A DNA stretch of 7,853 nt from Comamonadaceae bacterium. GTDB lineage: Bacteria > Pseudomonadota > Gammaproteobacteria > Burkholderiales > Burkholderiaceae. The notes under the pieces are model-generated. The model was not told where the DNA came from, made no database searches, and was given only the letters and a program-made list of their open reading frames with translations. Every line of letters begins with the position of its first letter. Position 1 is the first letter of the stretch. The stretch covers positions 1-7,853 of the forward strand of contig CANCGU010000124.1 in assembly GCA_947377705.1 (NCBI GenBank). Reading direction: 5' to 3'. Both the position numbers and the translations under genes were made by a program. This document shows positions 1 through 6,765 of this stretch, one piece after another.

Positions 1-1
1 C

Positions 2-22
2 GTTACCTATTTAGCGCCCTGA
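2..22 (+). CDS. Possible last codons of lipB (octanoyltransferase), partial
   Basis: Frame 2 reads a few codons (V-T-Y-L-A-P) and then stops at TGA 20-22, leaving 31 bases before lipA. In betaproteobacteria lipB, which moves octanoate from acyl carrier protein to target proteins, usually sits directly upstream of lipA, so this is where its end would be expected. Only six residues are visible, too few to recognise a family, so the call rests on gene order alone. A 6-bp stem with a four-base loop (GCCCTG/CAGGGC, 16-31) overlaps the putative stop. It has no T run, so I do not call it a terminator. Confidence 0.3.
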   Translation, partial: VTYLAP

Positions 23-53
23 ATCCAGGGCCTCCAACACAGGCTTTATCGCT

Positions 54-1052
54 ATGTCTACCCCTGACAACCCAGTTGTGCGCGAAGCGCAAACCGTCGA
101 AAACTACAACCCCTCGGCCAAGCAAAAAGCCGCCGCCAAGCTCTCACGCATTCCCGTGAAAGTAGAACAAGGCGAGGTGCTCAAAAAGCCCGATTGGATT
201 CGCGTCAAAGCAGGATCGCCCTCCACACGTTTTTACGAAATCAAAGACGTGCTGCGCGCCAACAAGTTGGTCACGGTGTGCGAAGAAGCCAGCTGCCCCA
301 ACATTGGTGAATGCTTTGGCAAAGGCACCGCCACCTTCATGATCATGGGCGACAAATGCACGCGCCGTTGCCCCTTCTGCGACGTGGGCCACGGTCGTCC
401 CGATCCGCTTGATGTGAACGAGCCAGAAAACTTGGCCAAGACCATTGCCGACTTGAAGCTGAAATACGTGGTCATCACCAGCGTGGACCGCGACGATTTG
501 CGCGACGGCGGCAGCCAACACTTTGTCGACTGCATCCGTCGCACACGCGAGCTGTCACCCGAAACACAAATCGAAATCTTGGTGCCTGACTTCCGCGGCC
601 GCGACGACCGCGCTTTGGAAATTCTCAAAGTCGCGCCACCCGATGTGATGAACCACAACATGGAAACCGTGCCCCGCCTCTACAAAGAAGCACGCCCTGG
701 TAGCGATTACGCCTTCAGCTTGAACTTGCTCAAGAAGTTCAAAGCACTGTTCCCCAACGTACCCACCAAGAGTGGCTTGATGGTGGGCTTGGGTGAAACC
801 GATGAAGAAATTTTGCAGGTCATGCAAGACATGCGAGACCACAACATTGACATGCTGACCATTGGCCAATACCTCGCACCCAGCACCAGCCACATTCCTG
901 TGCGCCGCTATGTGCACCCAGACACTTTTAAGATGTTTGAAGAGAAGGCTTACGAGATGGGCTTTAGCCATGCGGCCATCGGCGCGATGGTGCGCTCAAG
1001 CTATCACGCCGACCAACAAGCCCACGCAGCCTCTGAAGCTGCGAAAGCTTAA
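54..1052 (+). CDS. lipA: Lipoyl synthase (radical SAM)
   Basis: LipA inserts two sulfur atoms at C6 and C8 of the octanoyl chain carried on lipoyl domains, such as those of pyruvate dehydrogenase and the glycine cleavage H protein, to complete lipoate in the cytoplasm. The 332-residue product has both iron-sulfur motifs of the family. The auxiliary cluster motif C-x4-C-x5-C is at C76, C81 and C87. The radical SAM motif C-x3-C-x2-C is at C102, C106 and C109, in CTRRCPFC. The C-terminal RSSY motif at 314-317 contains the serine that ligates the auxiliary cluster in known LipA structures. Length is normal for proteobacterial LipA with an N-terminal extension. The ATG at 54 has only a weak ribosome binding site (CAGG at 40-43), which fits coupling to an upstream lipB. 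Its TAA shares bases with the stop of the convergent ptsI gene. Confidence 0.97.
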   Translation: MSTPDNPVVREAQTVENYNPSAKQKAAAKLSRIPVKVEQGEVLKKPDWIRVKAGSPSTRFYEIKDVLRANKLVTVCEEASCPNIGECFGKGTATFMIMGDKCTRRCPFCDVGHGRPDPLDVNEPENLAKTIADLKLKYVVITSVDRDDLRDGGSQHFVDCIRRTRELSPETQIEILVPDFRGRDDRALEILKVAPPDVMNHNMETVPRLYKEARPGSDYAFSLNLLKKFKALFPNVPTKSGLMVGLGETDEEILQVMQDMRDHNIDMLTIGQYLAPSTSHIPVRRYVHPDTFKMFEEKAYEMGFSHAAIGAMVRSSYHADQQAHAASEAAKA

Positions 1053-2809
1053 AGTCCCATCAACTCGGCTGGCTCATCGCTAGCCAACACATCTTGTGCC
1101 CACGCCTCTAGGCGTGAGGCATCTGCACGAATCACCTCTTGCTTCACCGCCAAGATTTGCGTGGGGTGCATAGAAAAACTACGCAAACCCAAGCCCAGCA
1201 GCAGACGCGTGAGTGCGGGGTCTCCCGCCATTTCCCCACAGACGCTCACACCCTTGCCTTGCCTGCGGCATTCAGCAATCACATCCGACACCAAGCGCAG
1301 CACGGCAGGGTGCAAGGGGTCATACAAGTGCGCAACCGATTCGTCCGCGCGGTCAATCGCCAACGTGTATTGAATCAAGTCGTTGGTGCCAATCGATAAA
1401 AAGTCGAAATAGCGCAAGAACATTTGCACGCTCAAGGCAGCGGCTGGCACTTCAATCATGGCGCCGATTTTGACGGGGCCAAAGACCATGCCCAAACCAT
1501 CTAACTGTTGACGTGCCTGCTCTAGCAACGCCAGCGTCATTTTGATTTCCCGGGCGTGCGCCAGCATGGGAATGAGCAGATGAACCTGGCCATAGGCTGC
1601 CGCACGCAAGATGGCACGGAGTTGTGTCAAGAACATCGCGGGATCCGCCAAGCTCCAACGAATGGCACGCAGACCCAACGCAGGGTTCAAATGCGCATCT
1701 TCTTTCATGGCTCGGTCTAGGGGCTTATCGGCCCCCACGTCAACAGTACGAATGGTGACAGGCAAGCCTTTCATCCCTTCCACGGCCCGTCGATAGGCTT
1801 GGAATTGCTCCTCCTCGTCAGGCAGCGCACCTTCGCGTCCCATGAACAAGAATTCGCTGCGGAACAAACCCACGCCGACCGCCCCAACGCCCAAAGCGGC
1901 AGGGGAATCCTCAGGCATCTCAATATTGGCCAACAAGTCCACGCGCTGACCATCCAGCGTCACCGCTGGCGTGTGTCGCAAACGTGAAAGCCGCTCACGC
2001 TCCAACTCGGCTTGGCGCTGCTTAAAGCCATACTCCGCCAAGATGATGGGCGAAGGGTTGACGATGACCACGCCCGCATCACCATCAATGATGATCCAGT
2101 CATCTTGGCGCACCAATTGGCTGGCGGTACGTGCGCCCACCACGGCGGGGATATCCAAACTGCGGGCCACAATGGCCGTGTGCGATGTTTTGCCACCCAC
2201 ATCTGTCACAAAGCCAGCAAACACACTTTGCTTAAATTGCAACATGTCAGCGGGCGAAAGGTCGTGTGCCACCAGCACCAACGGCACATCCATGTCGTCG
2301 CCCAGCTGCAAGTCTTGTTGGCGTGACGAACTGTTGCGCTTGGCGGCGACCTGGGGCATCACATGAGGTATGCCTTTCATGTGGCGCAGCATGCGCTCGA
2401 CCACCTGTTCAAGATCACCTTTGCGTTCACGTAAATACGCATCGTCCATCTCATCGAACTGACGCGCCACCACATCGAGTTGCGAAGTCAACGCCCATTC
2501 AGCGTTGTAAAGACGATCTTTCACCCACTGAGCGACGCCATCCGCCAACATGGTGTCGTCTAACAACATCAGATGCACCTCAAGGATCGCCGCTAACTCT
2601 GGGGGCGACTCTTTGGGCAGGTTGTCATGCAGTTGCTGCAACTCGGCCATCACCGCCTGACGCGAATGCGAAAGACGCGCGAGTTCGGCGTCGACTTGTG
2701 TGGCTTCAATGAAATAGTGGGCGACATCCACGCGACTGGAGGCCACCAGCACGGCACGCCCAATGGCAATACCTCGCGCGACTGCAAGACCGTGAATTGA
2801 AAACGTCAT
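1049..2809 (-). CDS. ptsI: Phosphoenolpyruvate-protein phosphotransferase (PTS enzyme I)
   Basis: Enzyme I takes phosphate from phosphoenolpyruvate onto a histidine and passes it to HPr, the first step of the PTS relay in the cytoplasm. The 586-residue product shows the N-terminal HPr-binding and phosphohistidine half, with the active histidine H210 in GGKTSHTAI. The C-terminal PEP-binding barrel has GLFRSEFLF at 314-322, [10 protein letters not shown] at 472-481 and the catalytic cysteine C524 in VCGEMAGD. Compared with the E. coli enzyme (active H189), about 20 extra residues, mostly polar, precede the phosphohistidine domain at roughly 150-173. The start follows the HPr stop by nine bases, and an AAGG overlapping that stop can act as ribosome binding site. 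It is the last gene of the leftward cluster and ends inside the lipA stop, with no room for a terminator between them. Confidence 0.97.
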   Translation of the reverse strand: MTFSIHGLAVARGIAIGRAVLVASSRVDVAHYFIEATQVDAELARLSHSRQAVMAELQQLHDNLPKESPPELAAILEVHLMLLDDTMLADGVAQWVKDRLYNAEWALTSQLDVVARQFDEMDDAYLRERKGDLEQVVERMLRHMKGIPHVMPQVAAKRNSSSRQQDLQLGDDMDVPLVLVAHDLSPADMLQFKQSVFAGFVTDVGGKTSHTAIVARSLDIPAVVGARTASQLVRQDDWIIIDGDAGVVIVNPSPIILAEYGFKQRQAELERERLSRLRHTPAVTLDGQRVDLLANIEMPEDSPAALGVGAVGVGLFRSEFLFMGREGALPDEEEQFQAYRRAVEGMKGLPVTIRTVDVGADKPLDRAMKEDAHLNPALGLRAIRWSLADPAMFLTQLRAILRAAAYGQVHLLIPMLAHAREIKMTLALLEQARQQLDGLGMVFGPVKIGAMIEVPAAALSVQMFLRYFDFLSIGTNDLIQYTLAIDRADESVAHLYDPLHPAVLRLVSDVIAECRRQGKGVSVCGEMAGDPALTRLLLGLGLRSFSMHPTQILAVKQEVIRADASRLEAWAQDVLASDEPAELMGL

Positions 2810-2818
2810 AGCGCGACC

Positions 2819-3088
2819 TTACTCGCCTTCGCCAAACTTATCGGTGATCAAGGCAAACAGCGCGTCCATGGCTTCTTGCTCTTGAGCACCTTCTGTTTCC
2901 AGCTCGACTTCGCTGCCAATGCCAGCAGCCAACATCATGACGCCCATGATGCTTTTCGCATTGACCCGACGCTCGCCTTTGCTGATCCACACCTCGCAAG
3001 GAAAGCTACCGGCGAGTTTGGTCAGTTTGGCCGATGCACGCGCGTGCAAGCCCAATTTATTGCTGATGGTGATTGTGGTTTTGATCAT
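2819..3088 (-). CDS. ptsH: Phosphocarrier protein HPr
   Basis: HPr carries phosphate from enzyme I to EIIA proteins in the cytoplasm. The 89-residue product is of normal family length. It has the active-site histidine H15 in LGLHARAS and the regulatory-site motif KSIMGVMML with S46. S46 is the position phosphorylated by HPr kinase in Gram-positive bacteria and in proteobacteria that carry hprK. The start at 3088 matches the usual HPr N terminus (MIKTTIT...). It lies 32 bases inside the end of the EIIA gene in another frame. I see no Shine-Dalgarno sequence in the 20 bases upstream, so its translation probably depends on ribosomes finishing the EIIA gene. ptsI follows nine bases downstream. 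Confidence 0.97.
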   Translation of the reverse strand: MIKTTITISNKLGLHARASAKLTKLAGSFPCEVWISKGERRVNAKSIMGVMMLAAGIGSEVELETEGAQEQEAMDALFALITDKFGEGE

Positions 3089-3503
3089 GGATTCGACGGT
3101 TTTGATTTTGTGGGGCAGTGATCGCGACTTGCATCACGCCTTGCGTGCCGCCAGTCAAGGCGCGCGCTACCAGGGCATCCAGTGGCTCGTGGCGATAGCA
3201 CACGCTTCTAAAGAGCATAGGCAAGTTCACGCCCGCAATCAGTTTGGCGTTACTACCCAGCACCAGCTTTTGGGCAACATTGGCTGGCGTGGCACCGAAA
3301 ATATCGGTGAGCACCAATAAGCCGCTGTCTAACGAAGCGCCTGCGGCGTCCAAGGCTTGAGCCAATGTGTCTTCAGGTTGCGCGTTAGGCAAGACGTCTA
3401 GCGCGATGACATCGGCCGAACACTCGGCGTACACATGCATGGCACAGTCACGCAAGGCACTGGCAAATGGCGCATGGGCAATGATAAGAATACGGTTGTT
3501 CAT
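3057..3503 (-). CDS. PTS EIIA component, mannose/fructose (EIIA-Man) family
   Basis: EIIA-Man proteins receive phosphate from HPr on a histidine near the N terminus. This 148-residue protein has that site at H10 in IIAHAPFASAL, followed by the family signature LTDIFGATPAN at 65-75 and GVNLPML at 91-97. It is a single EIIA domain; no EIIB, EIIC or EIID gene lies nearby, so it more likely acts as a regulatory phosphate acceptor than in sugar uptake. In other betaproteobacteria the same three-gene set often lies near gshB, but here an MFS gene is upstream. The last ten residues (HDQNHNHHQQ) are produced by reading the start of ptsH in a second frame. The region before the ATG is pyrimidine-rich (CTCTTCTCCC) and lacks a ribosome binding site. 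The start is chosen because it matches the usual N terminus of the family. Confidence 0.92.
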   Translation of the reverse strand: MNNRILIIAHAPFASALRDCAMHVYAECSADVIALDVLPNAQPEDTLAQALDAAGASLDSGLLVLTDIFGATPANVAQKLVLGSNAKLIAGVNLPMLFRSVCYRHEPLDALVARALTGGTQGVMQVAITAPQNQNRRIHDQNHNHHQQ

Positions 3504-3528
3504 AAAAGGGAGAAGAGTCAGCAGATTA

Positions 3529-4767
3529 TCAGCTGTCTGATTTGTGTTTCAAAAAATACCCATAAGACGCCAAGCAGCACGCTAAAAATACAGCCATCGC
3601 CAATTGAAATGCCTGCGGCTCTTGCCAACCGTAGGCTTTGAAACTGTCAATCATCAAGCCCATGCCCCACTGGACGACAAACACGCCCATGAACAGCACC
3701 AAGTTATAGGCTGACAAAGCACGCCCCGCCAATGCGGCTGGGAAAGCCATGCCGACGGCAGGCTGCGCCAAAGAGACGAATGAGCTGCTGATACAAAACA
3801 GCGTCCAATGTAAAGCGCCTGCATCGGCGCCCGCCAACACGATATAAATCTGCACACAAAAATTCAATGGAACGCCATACGTCATTAACTTGTTGGCATT
3901 GAGCCCCCGCGCATAGAGTGCAGGCGTGACCAAGCCCCACAGCCAAAAAGTAACCAGCATGCACACGTTGATCCAAAACAAACCCGTAGCGGCTTCCAAC
4001 GAAGAGTAACCCGCAACCTTGATCATCCAAGGCCCGGCCCATAACGTTTGCATGGCGATCAAGCCACCGTAATTGAAGAACCCCATGGGCGTCAGACTGC
4101 GAAAGTAGGGATGGACCCAGACTTGCTTGTAACTCGCCAAGATGCCCGCAGGTTTGGGCGTTGCGGTGGATTCATTGGCGGGTGTTGCAACCCGCCATGA
4201 CGGAACTTGCCATGCCATCAACGCCATGGAAAGCACGATCAACAGTGCCAATCCGACGAATATCCAACGCCAACCGATTACCGGTAACAACCATTGCACA
4301 GGCAATGTGGAGGACAACATGCCGAGAGCGCCCGTCATGAGCATCCAAGCATTGGCACGTTGTTGTTTTTCCAAGACCAACCAGCGGCGATACCCAGTCA
4401 ACGGCGCCATCAAACAAGCGCTGACCCCAACCCCCATCAACACACGCGCCAACAACAGCCCAACAAAGTCAGTTGCCCATGCGAAGGCCAAACACCCCAA
4501 AACTGCGACACCTAAAAAGCTGAGCACCACTTTCTTTGGGCCGTGCTGATCAAGCCAATGACCCATGGGCAGTTGCGTCAGAGAAAAGCCCAAGAAGTAT
4601 CCGCCCGCTAAAAGCCCAAGATCACGCGCTTGCAGACTGAACTCGAGACTCAGGGTGGGTGAGAGCGTCGCCGTGATGGCACGCAGCAAGGTTGACAAAA
4701 AATAAGCCGAGGCAAACGCCACGAACACCCATACAGCCGTTCGGCGCGGCAACACATCATGACTCAT
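3529..4767 (-). CDS. MFS transporter, substrate unknown
   Basis: The 412-residue product is an inner-membrane protein with about 12 hydrophobic segments, at roughly 12-30, 49-68, 80-97, 101-120, 138-157, 165-186, 224-245, 262-280, 300-316, 319-338, 350-370 and 384-404. A polar central loop lies at about 190-215. The major facilitator motif A is present between helices 2 and 3 as G69-x3-D73-x2-G76 followed by PKK. Nothing I can see reveals the substrate. An open frame continues upstream to 5016, but I chose the ATG at 4767. It gives a normal first helix, has AGGAA ten bases upstream, and forms an ATGA overlap with the stop of the preceding lipoprotein gene; the extra upstream residues are an arginine- and cysteine-rich antisense-like stretch. 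The gene ends 25 bases before the EIIA gene and may share its transcript. Confidence 0.88.
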   Translation of the reverse strand: MSHDVLPRRTAVWVFVAFASAYFLSTLLRAITATLSPTLSLEFSLQARDLGLLAGGYFLGFSLTQLPMGHWLDQHGPKKVVLSFLGVAVLGCLAFAWATDFVGLLLARVLMGVGVSACLMAPLTGYRRWLVLEKQQRANAWMLMTGALGMLSSTLPVQWLLPVIGWRWIFVGLALLIVLSMALMAWQVPSWRVATPANESTATPKPAGILASYKQVWVHPYFRSLTPMGFFNYGGLIAMQTLWAGPWMIKVAGYSSLEAATGLFWINVCMLVTFWLWGLVTPALYARGLNANKLMTYGVPLNFCVQIYIVLAGADAGALHWTLFCISSSFVSLAQPAVGMAFPAALAGRALSAYNLVLFMGVFVVQWGMGLMIDSFKAYGWQEPQAFQLAMAVFLACCLASYGYFLKHKSDS

Positions 4768-5312
4768 GGCAACTTGATTCCTGAAAAATAAGTTTCTGCG
4801 GCGTCTGGCAAATTCTTTTCTGTGGATTTGCCATACACAGCCGCTTGATAAATTTTGTTTCCGTCGGCAAACCATGCCCACTGCGCCTGTTGCGTAGGCG
4901 TCACAACGTGTGCGCGTACAGGCAAGGTTTGTAGCTTTGCACCTTTGAGCGGCCAAGCCACAGGCAAAGCCTGGTTGGGTTCTGCATCGAGTGCGGCCAA
5001 ACTGCCCAATCGCCATGCAGCCATGGCCTCATCCATGGCCAAGCCAGACGGCACCACCATGACGCCGACAGTGAACTGCATGTTGCTGGCTTCGCATCCA
5101 TGCAATGACAGATTTGTACCCACATCTTGGCTTGCAACACGCAGTGCGACGGTTCGTGTGGCCTGGTCAGGCTTGCAAGGCAGAAGCACTGTCACGCCTG
5201 TGGTGTCGACATTGACTTGTCGCCAATTGAGCGCAGGCGTGCAACCGCCCAGCGCTGCCGTAAAGGCAAGCCAAGAGATCAAACGCGTCGCATGCTGTGT
5301 CATGGCCTGCAT
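4764..5312 (-). CDS. Predicted lipoprotein of unknown function
   Basis: I do not recognise this 182-residue protein. It starts with a lipoprotein signal peptide: a positive N region, a hydrophobic stretch at about 11-22, and a lipobox ending LGGC with C24 as the likely lipidated cysteine. It should therefore be anchored to a membrane facing the periplasm. The residue after the cysteine is Thr, not Asp, so it is not marked for inner-membrane retention in the E. coli sense. The mature part looks strand-rich and starts with a V-x-LLPCKP motif. This opening is reminiscent of small PsbP/MOG1-like domains, but the resemblance is weak. C46 and C73 could form a disulfide. The start at 5312 is favoured over the ATG at 5303 because AGGAA lies eight bases upstream of it. 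The stop overlaps the start of the MFS gene (ATGA), so the two proteins are probably made together. Confidence 0.8.
   Translation of the reverse strand: MQAMTQHATRLISWLAFTAALGGCTPALNWRQVNVDTTGVTVLLPCKPDQATRTVALRVASQDVGTNLSLHGCEASNMQFTVGVMVVPSGLAMDEAMAAWRLGSLAALDAEPNQALPVAWPLKGAKLQTLPVRAHVVTPTQQAQWAWFADGNKIYQAAVYGKSTEKNLPDAAETYFSGIKLP
4778..4782 (-). promoter_or_regulatory. Ribosome binding site deciding the MFS start
   Basis: On the minus strand AGGAA lies ten bases before the ATG at 4767, inside the end of the lipoprotein gene. It supports this start over upstream in-frame ATG codons and suggests translational coupling through the ATGA overlap. Confidence 0.6.
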
Positions 5313-5320
5313 TATCTAAG

Positions 5321-5325
5321 TTCCT
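5321..5325 (-). promoter_or_regulatory. Ribosome binding site of the lipoprotein gene
   Basis: AGGAA on the minus strand lies eight bases before the ATG at 5312 and 17 before the next in-frame ATG, so it selects the first. No convincing -35/-10 pair is visible further upstream in 5326-5401. Confidence 0.55.
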
Positions 5326-5401
5326 ACGTGTTCATCGGTGACGGCGATGCCCTGCCATTGGGTTACTGTCGCCTGCCCGACATGCACGCGATTAACAAAT
5401 G

Positions 5402-5434
5402 AAAACGGGGCACGATCCAATGATCCGTACCCCG
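5402..5434 (-). terminator. Probable Rho-independent terminator after cytochrome c' gene
   Basis: Read on the minus strand, an 8-bp outer stem (CGGGGTAC pairing with GTGCCCCG, one G-T wobble) leads into a GATC/GATC inner stem with loop ATTG and one bulged G. It is followed by TTTT and then T-rich sequence. It lies about 40 bases after the cytochrome c' stop and separates that gene from the lipoprotein-MFS-PTS block. The T run is short, so termination may be partial. Confidence 0.6.
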
Positions 5435-5476
5435 CTAAGCGTGCCCTTGGTCTTGAGAATTCAAGGGCTAGGCTTT

Positions 5477-5929
5477 TTACTTGGCTCTGAAGTCGTCATG
5501 GCATGACTTACAAGCACCAGCTGTCGCTGAGAAAGCGGCTTTGAAGGCATCTTCCTTGCCCGTCTTAGCCGCAGCCGCTAACTTAACGGATTCGGCTTGA
5601 AACTTCTCTGCAGCCTCTTTGAATTTGGCGTTTTGTTTCCAAATTTCTGGCTTGGCCTTCGTTTCACCAACATCTGTCCCTTCACCAAAAGCAGCCCATG
5701 GTAATTTAGACATATTGACAACGATCTCTGCATTTTCCGCAGCAGACTTGGCATCGAACGCCACCTTGCCCTGCGCCATCGCGCCCATACGCCCGAAATG
5801 TGCCGCCGTGACCGTGAGCGCCGCTTTACGATATTTGATGGCATCTTCTGGTTTAGCAAACTGCGCCGATGCAGAAAAGCTGATGAACGTCGCGCTGATG
5901 GCGATCAAGGTCAGGATGGTTTTTTTCAT
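5477..5929 (-). CDS. Cytochrome c' (periplasmic, five-coordinate haem)
   Basis: The 150-residue precursor has a signal peptide (MKK, a hydrophobic stretch, then SASA) with likely cleavage before Q23. The mature part closely resembles the Alcaligenes/Achromobacter cytochrome c' I know: it begins QFAKPEDA and has HFGRM and LPWAAFG. The haem-binding CKSCH is close to the C terminus (C140, C143, H144), as in class II c-type cytochromes. The distal Leu of the Achromobacter protein (mature position 16) is kept as L38, and the proximal Arg after the haem histidine as R148. Those residues shape a five-coordinate haem that binds NO and CO. Known roles in the family include NO binding and protection; the role here is inferred. 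AAAGGA ten bases before the ATG is the likely ribosome binding site. The gene diverges from a cytochrome b561 gene. Confidence 0.93.
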   Translation of the reverse strand: MKKTILTLIAISATFISFSASAQFAKPEDAIKYRKAALTVTAAHFGRMGAMAQGKVAFDAKSAAENAEIVVNMSKLPWAAFGEGTDVGETKAKPEIWKQNAKFKEAAEKFQAESVKLAAAAKTGKEDAFKAAFSATAGACKSCHDDFRAK

Positions 5930-6027
5930 AGCTTGTGGGTCCTTTAAGGTTGAAAATATGCTTTTTGATGGTCGAAGTTTACGGACTTTCCATCACATTG
6001 TCTTTTGGCTCTTTTTTTGGTTCACAC
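5930..6027. promoter_or_regulatory. Divergent intergenic region between cytochrome c' and b561 genes
   Basis: These 98 bases must hold the start signals for both divergent genes unless promoters lie inside the coding regions. The stretch is AT-rich in places, with a run of seven T (6012-6018). I found candidate -10-like hexamers (CATATT on the minus strand at about 5955-5960) but no -35 partner at good spacing, and only half of an FNR-like palindrome (TTGAT on the plus strand, 5965-5969). No specific regulator can be named. Confidence 0.4.
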
Positions 6028-6711
6028 ATGCCTTATCACTCATCTTTGCAACGCATTCGCATTTGGGACCTACCCACGCGCATTTTTCATATTTTGTTGG
6101 CGCTCTCTGTCGCAGGATTAGTGATTACAGGTGAAGTGGGCGGCAATGCCATGCAACTCCACTTTGTGCTGGGCTACGGCGTATTGACTTTGGTTTTATT
6201 CCGTTTGGTTTGGGGATGGGTTGGCGGTCACTGGTCAAGGTTCGTGCAATTTGTGCCGACGCCATCGATGCTGTTGTCGTACGTGCAGTCCATGCGCAAA
6301 AAGCAAACGCTGCACACGGTTGGCCATAACCCCTTAGGTGCGCTGTCTGTGCTCGCCATGCTCGTCGTTTTGCTCTTTCAAGTGCTGAGTGGCTTGACGA
6401 GTGATGATGAAATTTCTAATGCTGGCCCCTGGGCATCATTGGTGCCGTCGGATTGGGTCGCCATCGCCACAGAGTATCACAGCGAGATAGGCAAAGTTTT
6501 GCTCATCGTTTTGGTCGCGCTGCATGTAGGAACGGTGCTTTATCACAAGCGCATCAAACAGGATGACTTGATCACCCCCATGCTGACGGGCGACAAAATG
6601 CTGCCGTCGGACACGCACGATTCTCGCGACACACCAACATCACGACTTTTCGCACTTAGTATTTTGATTGGCTGCGCTTATCTGGTCTATCGCTTGGTGA
6701 ATCTGGGTTAA
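6028..6711 (+). CDS. Cytochrome b561-family membrane haem protein
   Basis: The 227-residue product is an integral inner-membrane protein of the bacterial cytochrome b561/hydrogenase b-type subunit family, which carries electrons between quinones and periplasmic partners. The family opening WDLPTRIFH is at 13-21. Hydrophobic helices lie at about 22-34, 46-66, 103-123 and 153-172, with a further one near 207-224. Likely haem b ligands are H21, H45, H151 and H166. The frame is open to 5935 (GTG), but I chose the ATG at 6028 because homologues start about ten residues before WDLPTR. There is no clear ribosome binding site; the upstream bases are T-rich (seven T at 6012-6018). The neighbouring divergent cytochrome c' is a plausible redox partner. 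The gene is followed by a strong terminator. Confidence 0.9.
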   Translation: MPYHSSLQRIRIWDLPTRIFHILLALSVAGLVITGEVGGNAMQLHFVLGYGVLTLVLFRLVWGWVGGHWSRFVQFVPTPSMLLSYVQSMRKKQTLHTVGHNPLGALSVLAMLVVLLFQVLSGLTSDDEISNAGPWASLVPSDWVAIATEYHSEIGKVLLIVLVALHVGTVLYHKRIKQDDLITPMLTGDKMLPSDTHDSRDTPTSRLFALSILIGCAYLVYRLVNLG

Positions 6712-6722
6712 TTTTTAAGCAT

Positions 6723-6754
6723 AAAAAAGCCGCGCTCATCAGCGCGGCTTTTTT
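6723..6754. terminator. Bidirectional Rho-independent terminator
   Basis: A perfect inverted repeat with 14-bp arms (6723-6736 and 6741-6754) and loop CATC has a GC core (AGCCGCGCT/AGCGCGGCT). It is flanked by six A on one side and six T on the other, so it works in both directions. It lies 12 bases after the cytochrome b561 stop and 12 bases after the convergent peroxiredoxin stop, and serves both genes. Confidence 0.93.
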
Positions 6755-6765
6755 GCAACTACAAA

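Noticed and set aside
144..971. Several minus-strand open frames inside lipA
   Set aside because: They lie opposite a clearly conserved gene, have no family signal or ribosome binding site, and are typical shadow frames.
862..1083. A 73-codon plus-strand frame at the end of lipA
   Set aside because: It overlaps the conserved C terminus of LipA in another frame and has no recognisable protein features.
1139..2712. Multiple plus-strand frames opposite ptsI
   Set aside because: They are antisense to a protein with all enzyme I motifs intact and show low-complexity, Arg/Pro/Cys-rich composition.
3517..3540. Imperfect CAGC/GCTG hairpin at the end of the MFS gene followed by a pyrimidine tract
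   Set aside because: The stem is only about four base pairs, too weak to call a terminator or attenuator.
4768..5016. N-terminal extension of the MFS frame
   Set aside because: The extra 83 residues overlap the lipoprotein gene, are rich in Arg and Cys, and the ATG at 4767 has its own ribosome binding site.
5316..5387. A 23-codon GTG-started minus-strand frame just before the lipoprotein gene
   Set aside because: It has no ribosome binding site, a non-ATG start and no recognisable similarity; a leader peptide is possible but unsupported.
5443..5468. Inverted repeat GCCCTTG/CAAGGGC just after the cytochrome c' stop
   Set aside because: The loop is 12 bases and no T run follows on the minus strand; the T run lies on the plus side, where no gene needs termination. 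The hairpin at 5402-5434 is the better terminator.
5965..5978. FNR-like half site TTGAT in the divergent cytochrome region
   Set aside because: The second half (ATCAA) is missing at the required spacing, so it is a chance half site.
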